From assembly GCF_026552795.1 (NCBI RefSeq), contig NZ_JANFPI010000011.1, forward strand, positions 25,975 through 89,974: a stretch of 64,000 bases of DNA. The letters run 5' to 3'. The position numbers and the translations under genes are program-made. Positions 54,239 to 64,000 of the stretch are shown here, one piece after another; positions within the stretch are counted from its first letter, which is position 1, and each line of letters opens with the position of its first letter. The notes below the pieces were generated by a model that made no database searches, was not told where the DNA came from, and worked only from the letters and a program-made list of their open reading frames with translations. This DNA comes from Ectorhizobium quercum (GTDB taxonomy: Bacteria; Pseudomonadota; Alphaproteobacteria; Rhizobiales; Rhizobiaceae).

Positions 54239-55303
54239 TCACTTGTAGATCAGCCACCCCTTGGTGAATTCCTTCTTCATCTCGTCGCTGAACTGGACGG
54301 AGCGGTTGCGGCCGCTTTCCTTGGCGCAATAAAGCGCGATATCGGCCTTGCTGTAGAGTTCGCCGGGATCGTTCGCCTGATCCGCCATGCAGAAGCCGAT
54401 CGAGACGGTGATGGGGCCGTAATTGATGTTGGTGCGGGAATTGCGGAACGGGGTCGCCTCCACCGCGCTGCGCAGCCGTTCGCAGACGGCGCTGATTTCC
54501 TCGGCGGTGTTGCCCTCGAGGACGACGGCGAATTCCTCGCCGCCCGCGCGGGCGACGAAGGCCTCCTTGCGCAGGTGGGAGCGGATGACGCCGGCGACCG
54601 ATGCAAGGATCTTGTCGCCGACCGGATGGCCGAACATGTCGTTGATGCGCTTGAAGTGATCGACATCGATGACGATGAGGGCCGTCAGCGTCACGTTCAT
54701 CGGGTTGTCGTAGATGGACGCCAGCCTGTCGTCGAAGGCGCGGCGGTTGGAAAGCCGGGTCAGCGAATCGGTGTTGGCGATGCGCTTGTACTCGTCGAGT
54801 TCCCTGCGGACCTGATCCATCTCCGCCGAACGCTGGTTGACGTTCATGACGGTGCGCTGGCCGTGCGCCATTGTTCGTCCGGTGGCTTCCGACAGGATCC
54901 CGATCGCGTTCTGGATGATGTCGGCGCTCGACTGGCTCCTGTTCTCGATGTGGCTGTAGGTCTCGCCCAGCAGGCGGTTGTAGCTTTCGAGCGACGTCTG
55001 TTCCTGCTTGAGCACTTTCAGAAGCGCGTCCAGTTCCGCCAGGATGCGGGAATGGGCACCTTCGATGACGCCGCCCGGATTGTTGGCGAAATACTTGGCG
55101 CCGATCTCGTCGAGATCGCGCTGGGTGGCCCGGTTGCCGAGGGCGGCGAGTTCGCGGGTCAGCGTCGGATTGGAACCGATATAGGCTTCGTAGAAGAGCT
55201 GGTAGTTGCGCGGAATGGGTGCCACGCCCATCGTGCGCATTGCATATGTGATCTGGCCCGCAACGTCCGGCGCCTGGGTCTTTGCAACTGTTGCCGTGTT
55301 CAT
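54239..55303 (-). CDS. GGDEF diguanylate cyclase with helical N-terminus
   Basis: 354-residue protein; the first 165 residues are helical with no membrane segment or known sensor domain, then a GGDEF domain (residues 170-345) with active GGEEF (254-258) and RANTDSLTRLSNRRAFD-type start. The RxxD inhibitory site 5 residues before GGEEF is absent (RKEA), so product feedback may be lost. Makes c-di-GMP. ATG at 55303 follows GGAGAG. Confidence 0.9.
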   Translation of the reverse strand: MNTATVAKTQAPDVAGQITYAMRTMGVAPIPRNYQLFYEAYIGSNPTLTRELAALGNRATQRDLDEIGAKYFANNPGGVIEGAHSRILAELDALLKVLKQEQTSLESYNRLLGETYSHIENRSQSSADIIQNAIGILSEATGRTMAHGQRTVMNVNQRSAEMDQVRRELDEYKRIANTDSLTRLSNRRAFDDRLASIYDNPMNVTLTALIVIDVDHFKRINDMFGHPVGDKILASVAGVIRSHLRKEAFVARAGGEEFAVVLEGNTAEEISAVCERLRSAVEATPFRNSRTNINYGPITVSIGFCMADQANDPGELYSKADIALYCAKESGRNRSVQFSDEMKKEFTKGWLIYK

Positions 55304-55460
55304 CGGCAAGCTCTCCAAAAATACGATTGCCAGAATTGGTATGCTAAATTTCTTTGAAAACAATTAATGGTTTCGACACTAACGAAGGTTTTCGCAACCT
55401 CATAAAATCGCAGCGTTTTTGCCTGGAAAGGCGCTTGCCGGGCAGGCGGCGCGTCAAACG

Positions 55461-55494
55461 AAAAAGCCCGCCTCCATGCCGGAAGCGGGCTTTT
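55461..55494 (-). terminator. Terminator of fumC
   Basis: AAAAGCCCGC (55462-55471) and GCGGGCTTTT (55485-55494) form a 10-bp stem with T/A tracts on both sides, 21 bases after the fumC stop on the minus strand. Confidence 0.85.
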
Positions 55495-55515
55495 CCGTTC
55501 GATACGGGGGAAGGA

Positions 55516-56907
<1,392 letters not shown>

Positions 56908-57236
56908 GGTATCCTGCCCTTTCGTTCAAGCACTTCGCCCCATGCGCAGAAGGGCATGAGCGGCGATCCTCGGCGACGGTTATAGTGAGATGCGGGCCGC
57001 ATGCAAACCCGGCCTTTGTATGAGAACGCGAAAAAATCCTAAGCGGCTGGCGGACGGCGTTTGCGGCTGCTCCGGGGGTGCGGCGCGGCGGTGAAACGGA
57101 GCGTTGCCGCCCGAAACCGATCAATCGTCAAGACCTCACAAGAAAGTCATTCGGAAAGAGGAAGGCTTGTCTTGATCCGGCGAAACGATCTGGCATTTTC
57201 CTGCCAGGGAGGGCCATGTCTCAAGGAGATCGCCTA
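56908..57236. other. Intergenic, no gene seen
   Basis: A 329-base divergent region between fumC and the cytochrome b561 gene; presumably both promoters. An in-frame ATG at 57216 is an alternative start for the cytochrome gene. No repeat or RNA structure recognised. Confidence 0.4.
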
Positions 57237-57794
57237 ATGAATTCGACTACCGCCCATTTTCGCGACCAGCCGTCCGGATACGGCTCTGTGTCGCGCGCCT
57301 TTCACTGGCTGATGGCGCTGTTGTTCGCCTGGCAGTTTTTCGGTGCCGCCCTGCATGCGATCAATCGTGACCTGGCCATCAGCGCGTTTTTCTGGGGCAC
57401 TCACCGGAACATCGGAGCGCTGCTTTTCGTGCTCGTCTTCCTGCGCGGCGCATGGGGGCTGGCGAACATGTCCCGGCGCCCGCGCCATGAAGGGCTCGTC
57501 GGGCAGATGGCAAGCCTCGGCCACCTGGCGCTCTATGCGCTGATGGTGTTCTGTCCGTCCGTCGCGCTTTTGCGCCAATATGGCTCCGCCCGTCCTTTCG
57601 AGCCTTTCGGCCTGCCGCTGATGGCCGGTGGCGGCGAGCGGATCGAATGGATGACCGCGCTCGGCAGCGCGACTCACTCGCTTTCGGCCTGGGTGCTGCT
57701 GACCCTGGTTGCCGGTCACATCGCGATGGTTTTCGTCCACCATTTCGCCTGGAAGGACGATACGGCGCGCATGATGGTGCGGGGCGTGCGCTGA
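57237..57794 (+). CDS. Cytochrome b561-type protein
   Basis: Four-helix b-type cytochrome, 185 residues: HWLMALLFAWQFFGAALHA, HRNIGALLFVLVFLRGAWG, then LGHLALYALMVFC and HSLSAWVLLTLVAGHIAMVFVHHF; the histidines in these helices would ligate two hemes. It moves electrons from quinol in the membrane. ATG 57237 follows AAGGAGATCG; ATG 57216 also has a ribosome site. Confidence 0.85.
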   Translation: MNSTTAHFRDQPSGYGSVSRAFHWLMALLFAWQFFGAALHAINRDLAISAFFWGTHRNIGALLFVLVFLRGAWGLANMSRRPRHEGLVGQMASLGHLALYALMVFCPSVALLRQYGSARPFEPFGLPLMAGGGERIEWMTALGSATHSLSAWVLLTLVAGHIAMVFVHHFAWKDDTARMMVRGVR

Positions 57795-58122
57795 GCGCTC
57801 CCGCAAGAGGTGAGGCGGCTCCTGCGGGTGCCGCCCCACGGTTGCGATTGCGGACATGGCGCTGTCGTCATTCCCTTGCACGATGAAATCCTGCCCGAAA
57901 ACGCCCGTTTTCGCGACGAAAGTCGATTAACAGCCGGTTAAGGTAAACATTCGTAAACCGATGGATATTAGTCTCCGGCGGGAGACGGGAACGGACCGGG
58001 CATTCGCGCGGAATTGATGTGCGAAAGCCCTGCCTCTTCCTTTCCATCGCACCGCCAATCGGCTAAGAGGCTTCAAAAAAGCGGGCGTCCGGACAGACAC
58101 CCTGCAAGGGAACCATTCACGC
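57795..58122. other. Intergenic, carries CtrA-like site
   Basis: A 328-base gap before the L,D-transpeptidase gene, holding the CtrA-like site at 57927-57941 and AT-rich sequence near 57930-57970. No gene recognised. Confidence 0.5.
57927..57941 (+). promoter_or_regulatory. CtrA-like binding site
   Basis: TTAA-CAGCCGG-TTAA has the full TTAA-N7-TTAA spacing of the alphaproteobacterial cell-cycle regulator CtrA. It is 182 bases before the L,D-transpeptidase ATG, consistent with cell-cycle control of wall cross-linking, but inferred only from the motif. Confidence 0.6.
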
Positions 58123-59997
58123 ATGAAAATTTCCAGAAGCGCCGCCGCAGCACTCACTCTTTCCTGCCTTGCCACGGCTGTGGCGCCGTCGCCTGCCGCG
58201 GCCTATACGCTGCTCGACATGCTGCGCGGCAATGTCAAGAACGGCAGGCTGATCGACAGGCAGGGAACGACCGAGCAATACGCGCCGGCACCGTCCCGGA
58301 TGCCCGGCACCGGCAATGCCGGCTCCGCCGCCGCCAGCACGCCGAAAGTGACCGGCCCGCGCTATTACACCTACAAGCCGGACGCCGTGCGCCGGATCGC
58401 CTTCCGCGACAACGCCGCCGTGGCGGTCCCCGACAGCGAACTGACGACCGGCAGCGTGACGTCCGATCCGGATCTGCGCAGCTTCCTGTCCTCGTCTTCC
58501 GTTCTGGCGCCGGCCACCGTCGCCGATGCCGTCGAGGCTTACTACAGCGACGGCGGCGCGTTCGTGTGGGTCGAGGACGGAGGCGTGAACGAACGTGCGC
58601 GGGCCGCGCTGGCGGTGCTGGCCGATGCCGGCGCCTACGGCCTCGATGCCGACGATTACGCCGTGGTCCAGCCCGCGCTCAGCGGTGAGGCCGGCGCGGA
58701 TGCCGCGGCGCTGAGCGCGTTCGAGATCGAGCTTTCCGCCCGCGTTCTGGCCTATGTCGAGGATGCCCAGCGCGGACGCGTCGATCCGAACCGGATTTCC
58801 GGTTATCACGATTTCGCCCGCAAGAAGATCAACCTTGCCCCAGTGCTGAAGATCGTGAAGGCCTCGCCCGATGTGACCGCCTATCTCGTCAGCCGCCAGC
58901 CGTCGAGTGCGCATTTTGCGGCGCTGAAGGCCGAACTGGCGCGGCTGAAGAGCGAGAACGACGAGAGCCATCGCGTCCGGATCGATCTCGAGCGTCTGCT
59001 GCGGCCCGGCCAGAGCAATCCCGAGCTTGCGAATATCGTCGAGGCCATCCGGCATCGCGGCTCGGCGGCGCTGAAGGCGCAGCATGCGGAAATCCTCTCC
59101 TCCTATGCCGGATCGCCGGACTATGCGCCGGAACTGGTGGATCTCGTGAAGGATTTCCAGCAGGAGGCCGGCCTCAAACCGGACGGCGTCGTCGGCGCCG
59201 CGACGGTGCGTGCGCTGGTGGGCGACAGCAACGATGCCAAGATCGCCAAGGTCGTCGTGGCGATGGAGCAGGCGCGCTGGCTTCCGAACGACCTCGGCAG
59301 CCGCCATGTCTTCATCAACCAGCCGGCCTATACGGCATCCTATTTCGAAGGCGGCGCGCAGCAGTTCTCGATGCGCGTCGTCATCGGTTCCAAGGCCAAC
59401 CAGACCTATTTCTTCCAGGACCAGATCGAGACCGTCGAGGTCAACCCCTACTGGGGCGTCCCGCAGTCGATCATCATCAACGAGATGCTGCCCAAGCTGC
59501 GCGCCGATCCCTCCTATCTCGACCGCATGGGCTACGAGGTCGCCTTGAACGGCAGGGCCGTGCCGTCGTCCTCGGTCAACTGGTACGGTTCGACGTCGGG
59601 CCTTTCCGTGCGCCAGCCGCCGTCGAGCGACAATGCGCTCGGCGAATTGAAGATCCTGTTCCCGAACGCGCATGCGATCTACATGCACGACACGCCGTCC
59701 AAGAGCTTCTTCAACCGCGACATGCGGGCGCTCAGCCACGGTTGCGTGCGCCTTGCCGAACCGCGCCGCATGGCGGCCGCCGTGCTGGGCGTGACGGAAG
59801 AGGACGTCGGCAAGCAGATCGACGCCGGCCGGAACCGCGCCCTGCGCGTGACCGCCGATATTCCGGTCTACATCGCCTACTTCACGGCCTGGCCGGATGA
59901 GCAGGGCGTCATCCACTATTACGACGACGTCTATGACCGCGACAGCTATGTCCAGAAGGCGTTCTCCGCGACGTCGAAGGCGCGTCTGGCGAGCTGA
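58123..59997 (+). CDS. L,D-transpeptidase (YcbB-like) with peptidoglycan-binding domain
   Basis: 624-residue exported enzyme: signal peptide (cut near AVAPSPAAA), a helical N-terminal domain, a peptidoglycan-binding domain about residues 335-375 (LVDLVKDFQQEAGLKPDGVV), and the YkuD catalytic domain with HGCVRL (H539, catalytic C541). It forms 3-3 peptidoglycan cross-links, important in polar-growing rhizobia, or acts on periplasmic proteins. Confidence 0.92.
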   Translation: MKISRSAAAALTLSCLATAVAPSPAAAYTLLDMLRGNVKNGRLIDRQGTTEQYAPAPSRMPGTGNAGSAAASTPKVTGPRYYTYKPDAVRRIAFRDNAAVAVPDSELTTGSVTSDPDLRSFLSSSSVLAPATVADAVEAYYSDGGAFVWVEDGGVNERARAALAVLADAGAYGLDADDYAVVQPALSGEAGADAAALSAFEIELSARVLAYVEDAQRGRVDPNRISGYHDFARKKINLAPVLKIVKASPDVTAYLVSRQPSSAHFAALKAELARLKSENDESHRVRIDLERLLRPGQSNPELANIVEAIRHRGSAALKAQHAEILSSYAGSPDYAPELVDLVKDFQQEAGLKPDGVVGAATVRALVGDSNDAKIAKVVVAMEQARWLPNDLGSRHVFINQPAYTASYFEGGAQQFSMRVVIGSKANQTYFFQDQIETVEVNPYWGVPQSIIINEMLPKLRADPSYLDRMGYEVALNGRAVPSSSVNWYGSTSGLSVRQPPSSDNALGELKILFPNAHAIYMHDTPSKSFFNRDMRALSHGCVRLAEPRRMAAAVLGVTEEDVGKQIDAGRNRALRVTADIPVYIAYFTAWPDEQGVIHYYDDVYDRDSYVQKAFSATSKARLAS

Positions 59998-60056
59998 TCG
60001 CTGGCGAAGCAAGGTCTGGAGAAGGCGGCTTCAGACAGCTGGCAAACTGCCCGTCG

Positions 60057-60149
60057 CTCTCTTTCGTCATGCTCGGGCCTGACCCGAGCATCCATGCGGC
60101 ACCCGTGGCATGGACCCTCGGCTCAAGGCCGAGGGTGACAAAAGGAGAG
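60057..60149. repeat. Paired-hairpin intergenic repeat, copy B
   Basis: Second copy of the element at 21831: hairpins ATGCTCGGG/CCCGAGCAT (60069-60091) and ACCCTCGGC/GCCGAGGGT (60114-60136), with 5-base loops and ends CTCTCTTTCGTCA and TGACAAAAGGAGAG. Loop and spacing match copy A while stem bases covary, typical for REP-like dyads. Confidence 0.8.
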
Positions 60150-60178
60150 GGTTTGCCAGATATGCTCCAGATATGCTG

Positions 60179-60204
60179 AAGGCGGCGTTCGGGCCGCCTT
60201 TTGC
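60179..60204 (+). terminator. Terminator after L,D-transpeptidase
   Basis: AAGGCGGC (60179-60186) and GCCGCCTT (60193-60200) with a 6-base loop, followed by TTTT on the plus strand, 12 bases before the gph stop. It ends the transpeptidase transcript beyond the repeat. Confidence 0.75.
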
Positions 60205-60215
60205 CGTTTTCGGCG

Positions 60216-60899
60216 TCAGTTCAGCAGATCTTCAATCAAAGCTGGCGTCAATTCGTCGAAATGCGTGATGATCCGGTCCGCGCCGAGGGTTTCCACCGGG
60301 ACGTCCGAATAGCCGAAGGGCACGGCGATCGAACGGATCGCGGCGTTCTGCGCGGCGGCGATATCGTTGACGCTGTCGCCGATCATGATCGAGCGGGCCG
60401 GCGTTCCGCCCGCCTTCTCGATGGTGCCGAGGATGTGGCGCGCATCCGGCTTGCGGAAGGCGTAGGTGTCGCCGCCGGTGATCGCCGCGAAGCGGCCCCC
60501 GAGTCCCAGTTTTTCGAGAAGCGGAAAGGTCAGGCTTTCGATCTTGTTGGTGCAGACCGCCAGCTTCATGCCGGCGCCGGCCAGCCGGTCGAGCGCCTCG
60601 ACGACGCCCGGATAGGGGTGGCTGTCGCCCGGCATCGTGTCGAGATAGAAGGCCATGAAGCGGTCGAACAGGCGTGCGAGGGTGGCGTCATCGAGATCGC
60701 GCTCGTGCATGGCATAGGCGCGCCTGATCATCATGTGAACGCCCTGGCCGACGAGATGCGTCAGGTCCTCATAGGTGACGGGTTCGAGCCCTTCGGCGGT
60801 GATCGTGTGGTTGAGGCTGGCGACGAGATCGGGCGACGTATCGACGAGGGTTCCGTCGAGATCGAAGATGACGAGCGGCGCGGTATCTGGCTGGGGCAT
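60216..60899 (-). CDS. gph: Phosphoglycolate phosphatase (HAD family)
   Basis: HAD hydrolase of 227 residues: FDLDGTLVD (nucleophile Asp), CTNKIESLTFPLLEKLGL, and IGDSVNDIAAAQNA for Mg binding. Gph removes phosphoglycolate from DNA repair or photorespiration-like oxygenation. ATG at 60899. Divergent from rpiA. Confidence 0.9.
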   Translation of the reverse strand: MPQPDTAPLVIFDLDGTLVDTSPDLVASLNHTITAEGLEPVTYEDLTHLVGQGVHMMIRRAYAMHERDLDDATLARLFDRFMAFYLDTMPGDSHPYPGVVEALDRLAGAGMKLAVCTNKIESLTFPLLEKLGLGGRFAAITGGDTYAFRKPDARHILGTIEKAGGTPARSIMIGDSVNDIAAAQNAAIRSIAVPFGYSDVPVETLGADRIITHFDELTPALIEDLLN

Positions 60900-61036
60900 A
60901 TCATGGCTTTCGTGCGTTGAATCGCGGGCGATGCAGGGCAAAATGCCTTGCCGTTCGTCTTTTTGAAAGGGGCTTTCGTTTGCATCGCGACGCGTGTAAA
61001 CAGGCGGCGGTGTGAATATACGGGAGTTTTCGGCGC

Positions 61037-61735
61037 ATGGACGCCCGCGAGATGAAAATCAAGGCCGCTGCTGTCGCGCTCGGCTTTGTGGAGGATGGAA
61101 TGCGGCTCGGCATCGGCACGGGATCGACGGCCGAGGAGTTCGTCCGGCTTCTGGCCGAAAAGGTTGCCGGGGGTTTCAAGGTCCAGGGGGTTCCGACCTC
61201 CGAACGGACTGCGCGGCTCTGCCTGGAACTGGGCGTGCCGCTGAAGTCGCTTGACGAACTGCCGGAACTGGACCTGACCGTCGATGGCGCGGACGAAGTC
61301 GATTCCGCGCTGCGTCTGGTAAAGGGCGGCGGCGGAGCGTTGCTGCGTGAGAAGATCGTCGCCAGCGCGTCGGAACGGATGATCGTGATCGCCGACGAGA
61401 CAAAGCTGGTTGAGACGCTTGGCAAGTTTCCGCTGCCGGTCGAGGTCAATCCGTTCGGTCTCGCCGCGACCCGGATTGCGGTGGAGAAGGCAGCGGCCAG
61501 GCTCGGCCTGTCGGGCGAGATCCGGCTGAGGCAGTCCGGCGACGGCGTTTTCGTAACCGATGGCGGCCATTACATCCTCGACGCATCTTTTGGCCGCATT
61601 CCTGATGCAGAGGCACTCTCCGATGCCCTTCACGCCATTCCCGGCGTGGTCGAGCACGGGCTTTTCATCGGCCTTGCCGATGCCGCCGTCATTGCCGGTG
61701 CCGAAGGCGCCACGGTGATCGAGGCCGAGGGGTGA
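61037..61735 (+). CDS. rpiA: Ribose-5-phosphate isomerase A
   Basis: Interconverts ribose 5-phosphate and ribulose 5-phosphate. Motifs: LGIGTGSTAEEFV, DLTVDGADEVDSALRLVKGGGGALLREKI (split motifs), and the C-terminal GVVEHGLFIGLA. 232 residues. Pairs functionally with the 6-phosphogluconate dehydrogenase at 18.8 kb in the pentose phosphate pathway. Confidence 0.96.
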   Translation: MDAREMKIKAAAVALGFVEDGMRLGIGTGSTAEEFVRLLAEKVAGGFKVQGVPTSERTARLCLELGVPLKSLDELPELDLTVDGADEVDSALRLVKGGGGALLREKIVASASERMIVIADETKLVETLGKFPLPVEVNPFGLAATRIAVEKAAARLGLSGEIRLRQSGDGVFVTDGGHYILDASFGRIPDAEALSDALHAIPGVVEHGLFIGLADAAVIAGAEGATVIEAEG

Positions 61736-61894
61736 TCCGCACGGGACACCTGAAACGGGATTGAGGCCTGTGGGACAGGCCCGGCGCAGCCGGCCAGCAA
61801 TGCCCGGGCGGCATTTTCGAGAGGGCCGATCGCCTTGCGCTTTGCCGCCGTGCGACCGGATACGACTTTAATGAGACAGGAGCTAGAAAACCTC

Positions 61895-62449
61895 ATGATC
61901 AGATTTGCGGGTGTCGGCCGCGCCGCCGTGATCGCCGTTCTACTGTCGGGCATCGCCATGACCGTTCCGGCCCGGGCGCAGGAGCCTTCAGAGGAACAGA
62001 TCAAGGCCGCGCGCGAGGCAATCACCGCCCTCGGCGTGACCGATCAGTTCGACAACATCCTGCCGATGATCGCCGAACGGCTGAAGGCGGCGCATATCCA
62101 GACCTATCCCGACCTGCAACAGCAGATCAGCGATATCGTCGACGAGAAGGCGCTGGCTCTCGTGCAGCGCCGTGCCGATCTGGAGCGGGAATCGGCAGCG
62201 ATCTACGCCAAGACCTTCTCGGTTCAGGAACTGAACGACATCGCCGCCTTCTACCGGACGGAAGCGGGCAAGAAGCTCCTGAAGGACGGGCCGATCGCGA
62301 TGCGCGAACTGTTGCGCGCCGCCGATATCTGGGGCGCGGGTATCGACCGCGATCTCAACACCTCCGTCGCGGAGGAATTGCAGAAGGTCGTTTCGGCTCC
62401 GGTTCCGGCGGAAGGGACCACGCCCGGCGCCACCGCGCCCAACAACTGA
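61895..62449 (+). CDS. DUF2059 secreted protein
   Basis: 184-residue secreted or periplasmic protein, signal peptide ending VPARA, then a helical DUF2059 domain (ALVQRRADLERESAAIYAKT, FSVQELNDIAAFYRTEAGKK). Widespread in alphaproteobacteria, function unknown. Start could also be ATG 61871. Followed by a strong terminator. Confidence 0.88.
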   Translation: MIRFAGVGRAAVIAVLLSGIAMTVPARAQEPSEEQIKAAREAITALGVTDQFDNILPMIAERLKAAHIQTYPDLQQQISDIVDEKALALVQRRADLERESAAIYAKTFSVQELNDIAAFYRTEAGKKLLKDGPIAMRELLRAADIWGAGIDRDLNTSVAEELQKVVSAPVPAEGTTPGATAPNN

Positions 62450-62808
62450 GTTTCGGCGGCGATATCTGACGCTGTCGAAGGAGCCCGGCATGGCCGGGCT
62501 CTTTTCGTCTCGGTGGAACAGTGGCCGTGTTCGATTCGCGGCCGCCCACGCTACCTGCCGGCAAACGACCATGTTCCGTGGCCGTTTCGGCGTAGTGGAG
62601 TGTCGCGGCTTCGGGGCTTCGGGACGGCCGCTCGGGGCGATCCGGCGCTGGCATCCGCGTGCGGAAAATCAGCAACTTGGTCCATGCGACAGCATGCCGT
62701 GCAATCGCCATACGCTTTAGGTCTTGCGCATTGCTTGCGAAAGCCTTAAACGGCCAGACCAAACCGGTTCGCCGGGTCAACCACCTTACGGATCACAGGA
62801 AGAATAAA
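62450..62808. other. Intergenic before tuf
   Basis: Contains the DUF2059 terminator (62481-62505), then about 300 bases leading to tuf. No tRNA-like cloverleaf was found. The tuf promoter presumably lies around 62660-62760, but no clear -35/-10 was assigned. Confidence 0.5.
62481..62505 (+). terminator. Rho-independent terminator after DUF2059 gene
   Basis: GAGCCCGGC and GCCGGGCTC (62481-62489, 62493-62501) with an ATG loop, followed directly by TTTT. Strong 9-bp GC stem 31 bases after the stop. Confidence 0.9.
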
Positions 62809-63984
<1,176 letters not shown>

Positions 63985-64000
63985 TCCCCGACAGGGGGGG

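Noticed and set aside
58117..60012. 631-codon minus-strand frame opposite the L,D-transpeptidase gene
   Set aside because: Antisense shadow of a well-supported gene; no domain.
62450..62808. tRNA gene upstream of tuf
   Set aside because: tuf often neighbours tRNA-Trp, and GTTCGATTC occurs near 62530, but no cloverleaf or acceptor stem could be formed.

Overview
The window is a GC-rich chromosomal segment from an alphaproteobacterium. The content fits a Rhizobiaceae-like member of the Hyphomicrobiales: a complete fixNOQP-fixGHIS set (ccoNOQP-ccoGHIS), FnrN-type regulation, an unusually long UvrB, the Usg protein, a DUF1289 protein, a Zur-type zinc regulon and a 391-residue EF-Tu. The genus cannot be fixed from sequence alone. 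Almost all of it is housekeeping or core-accessory DNA. No phage, integrase, transposase, CRISPR array, rRNA or tRNA gene was seen.

Layout. 1-5.2 kb: partial formyltransferase, entericidin-like lipoprotein, small membrane protein, phosphodiester glycosidase-like protein, cobP, a TauE-type exporter and a nucleoside hydrolase. 5.3-18.7 kb: a microaerobic respiration island with an FNR-type sensor regulator, hemN, a lipid A-type acyltransferase, a PAS protein, a hemerythrin and the complete cbb3 oxidase operons. Four FNR boxes (6158, 6194, 10283, 14120) tie the island together. The ccoN upstream region also carries two strong inverted repeats. 18.8-21.8 kb: 6-phosphogluconate dehydrogenase, a LacI regulator and an RcnB-like protein. 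22-25.2 kb: divergent znuA and znuC-znuB-zur with two tandem Zur-like palindromes between them; both ZnuA and ZnuC carry histidine-rich segments. 25.2-31.8 kb: gamma carbonic anhydrase, a FAH-family hydrolase, a proline-rich SH3 protein, a 33-residue membrane peptide, dusA, a cold-shock protein, a DnaJ-domain protein and a dNTPase. 31.9-45.4 kb: uvrB, thioesterase, extensin-like lipoprotein, retropepsin-like protease, cobS/cobT, dgkA, a histidine kinase, thermonuclease, GST, UDG-family protein, Lrp regulator, TPR-methyltransferase and usg. 45.6-52.6 kb: a basic amino-acid ABC transporter lacking its ATPase gene, two exporters, moaA, a DUF971 protein and MarR. 52.6-64 kb: hydrolase, flavoprotein, diguanylate cyclase, fumC, cytochrome b561, L,D-transpeptidase (with a CtrA-like site upstream), gph, rpiA, a DUF2059 protein and tuf.

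How the parts work together. When oxygen falls, the Fe-S regulator can activate itself, hemN (oxygen-independent heme synthesis), the hemerythrin and the high-affinity cbb3 oxidase with its copper and heme assembly factors. The znu/zur block is a self-contained zinc-starvation response. cobP, cobS and cobT cover the nucleotide-loop end of cobalamin synthesis from two separate sites.

The most interesting non-genic signals are the ccoN leader with its two inverted repeats, the shared FNR site between hemerythrin and ccoN, the tandem Zur sites, a perfect MarR-type operator at 52585, a CtrA-like site at 57927, and two copies of a roughly 95-bp dyad element at 21831 and 60057. I found no clear evidence of a wholly new multi-gene system.
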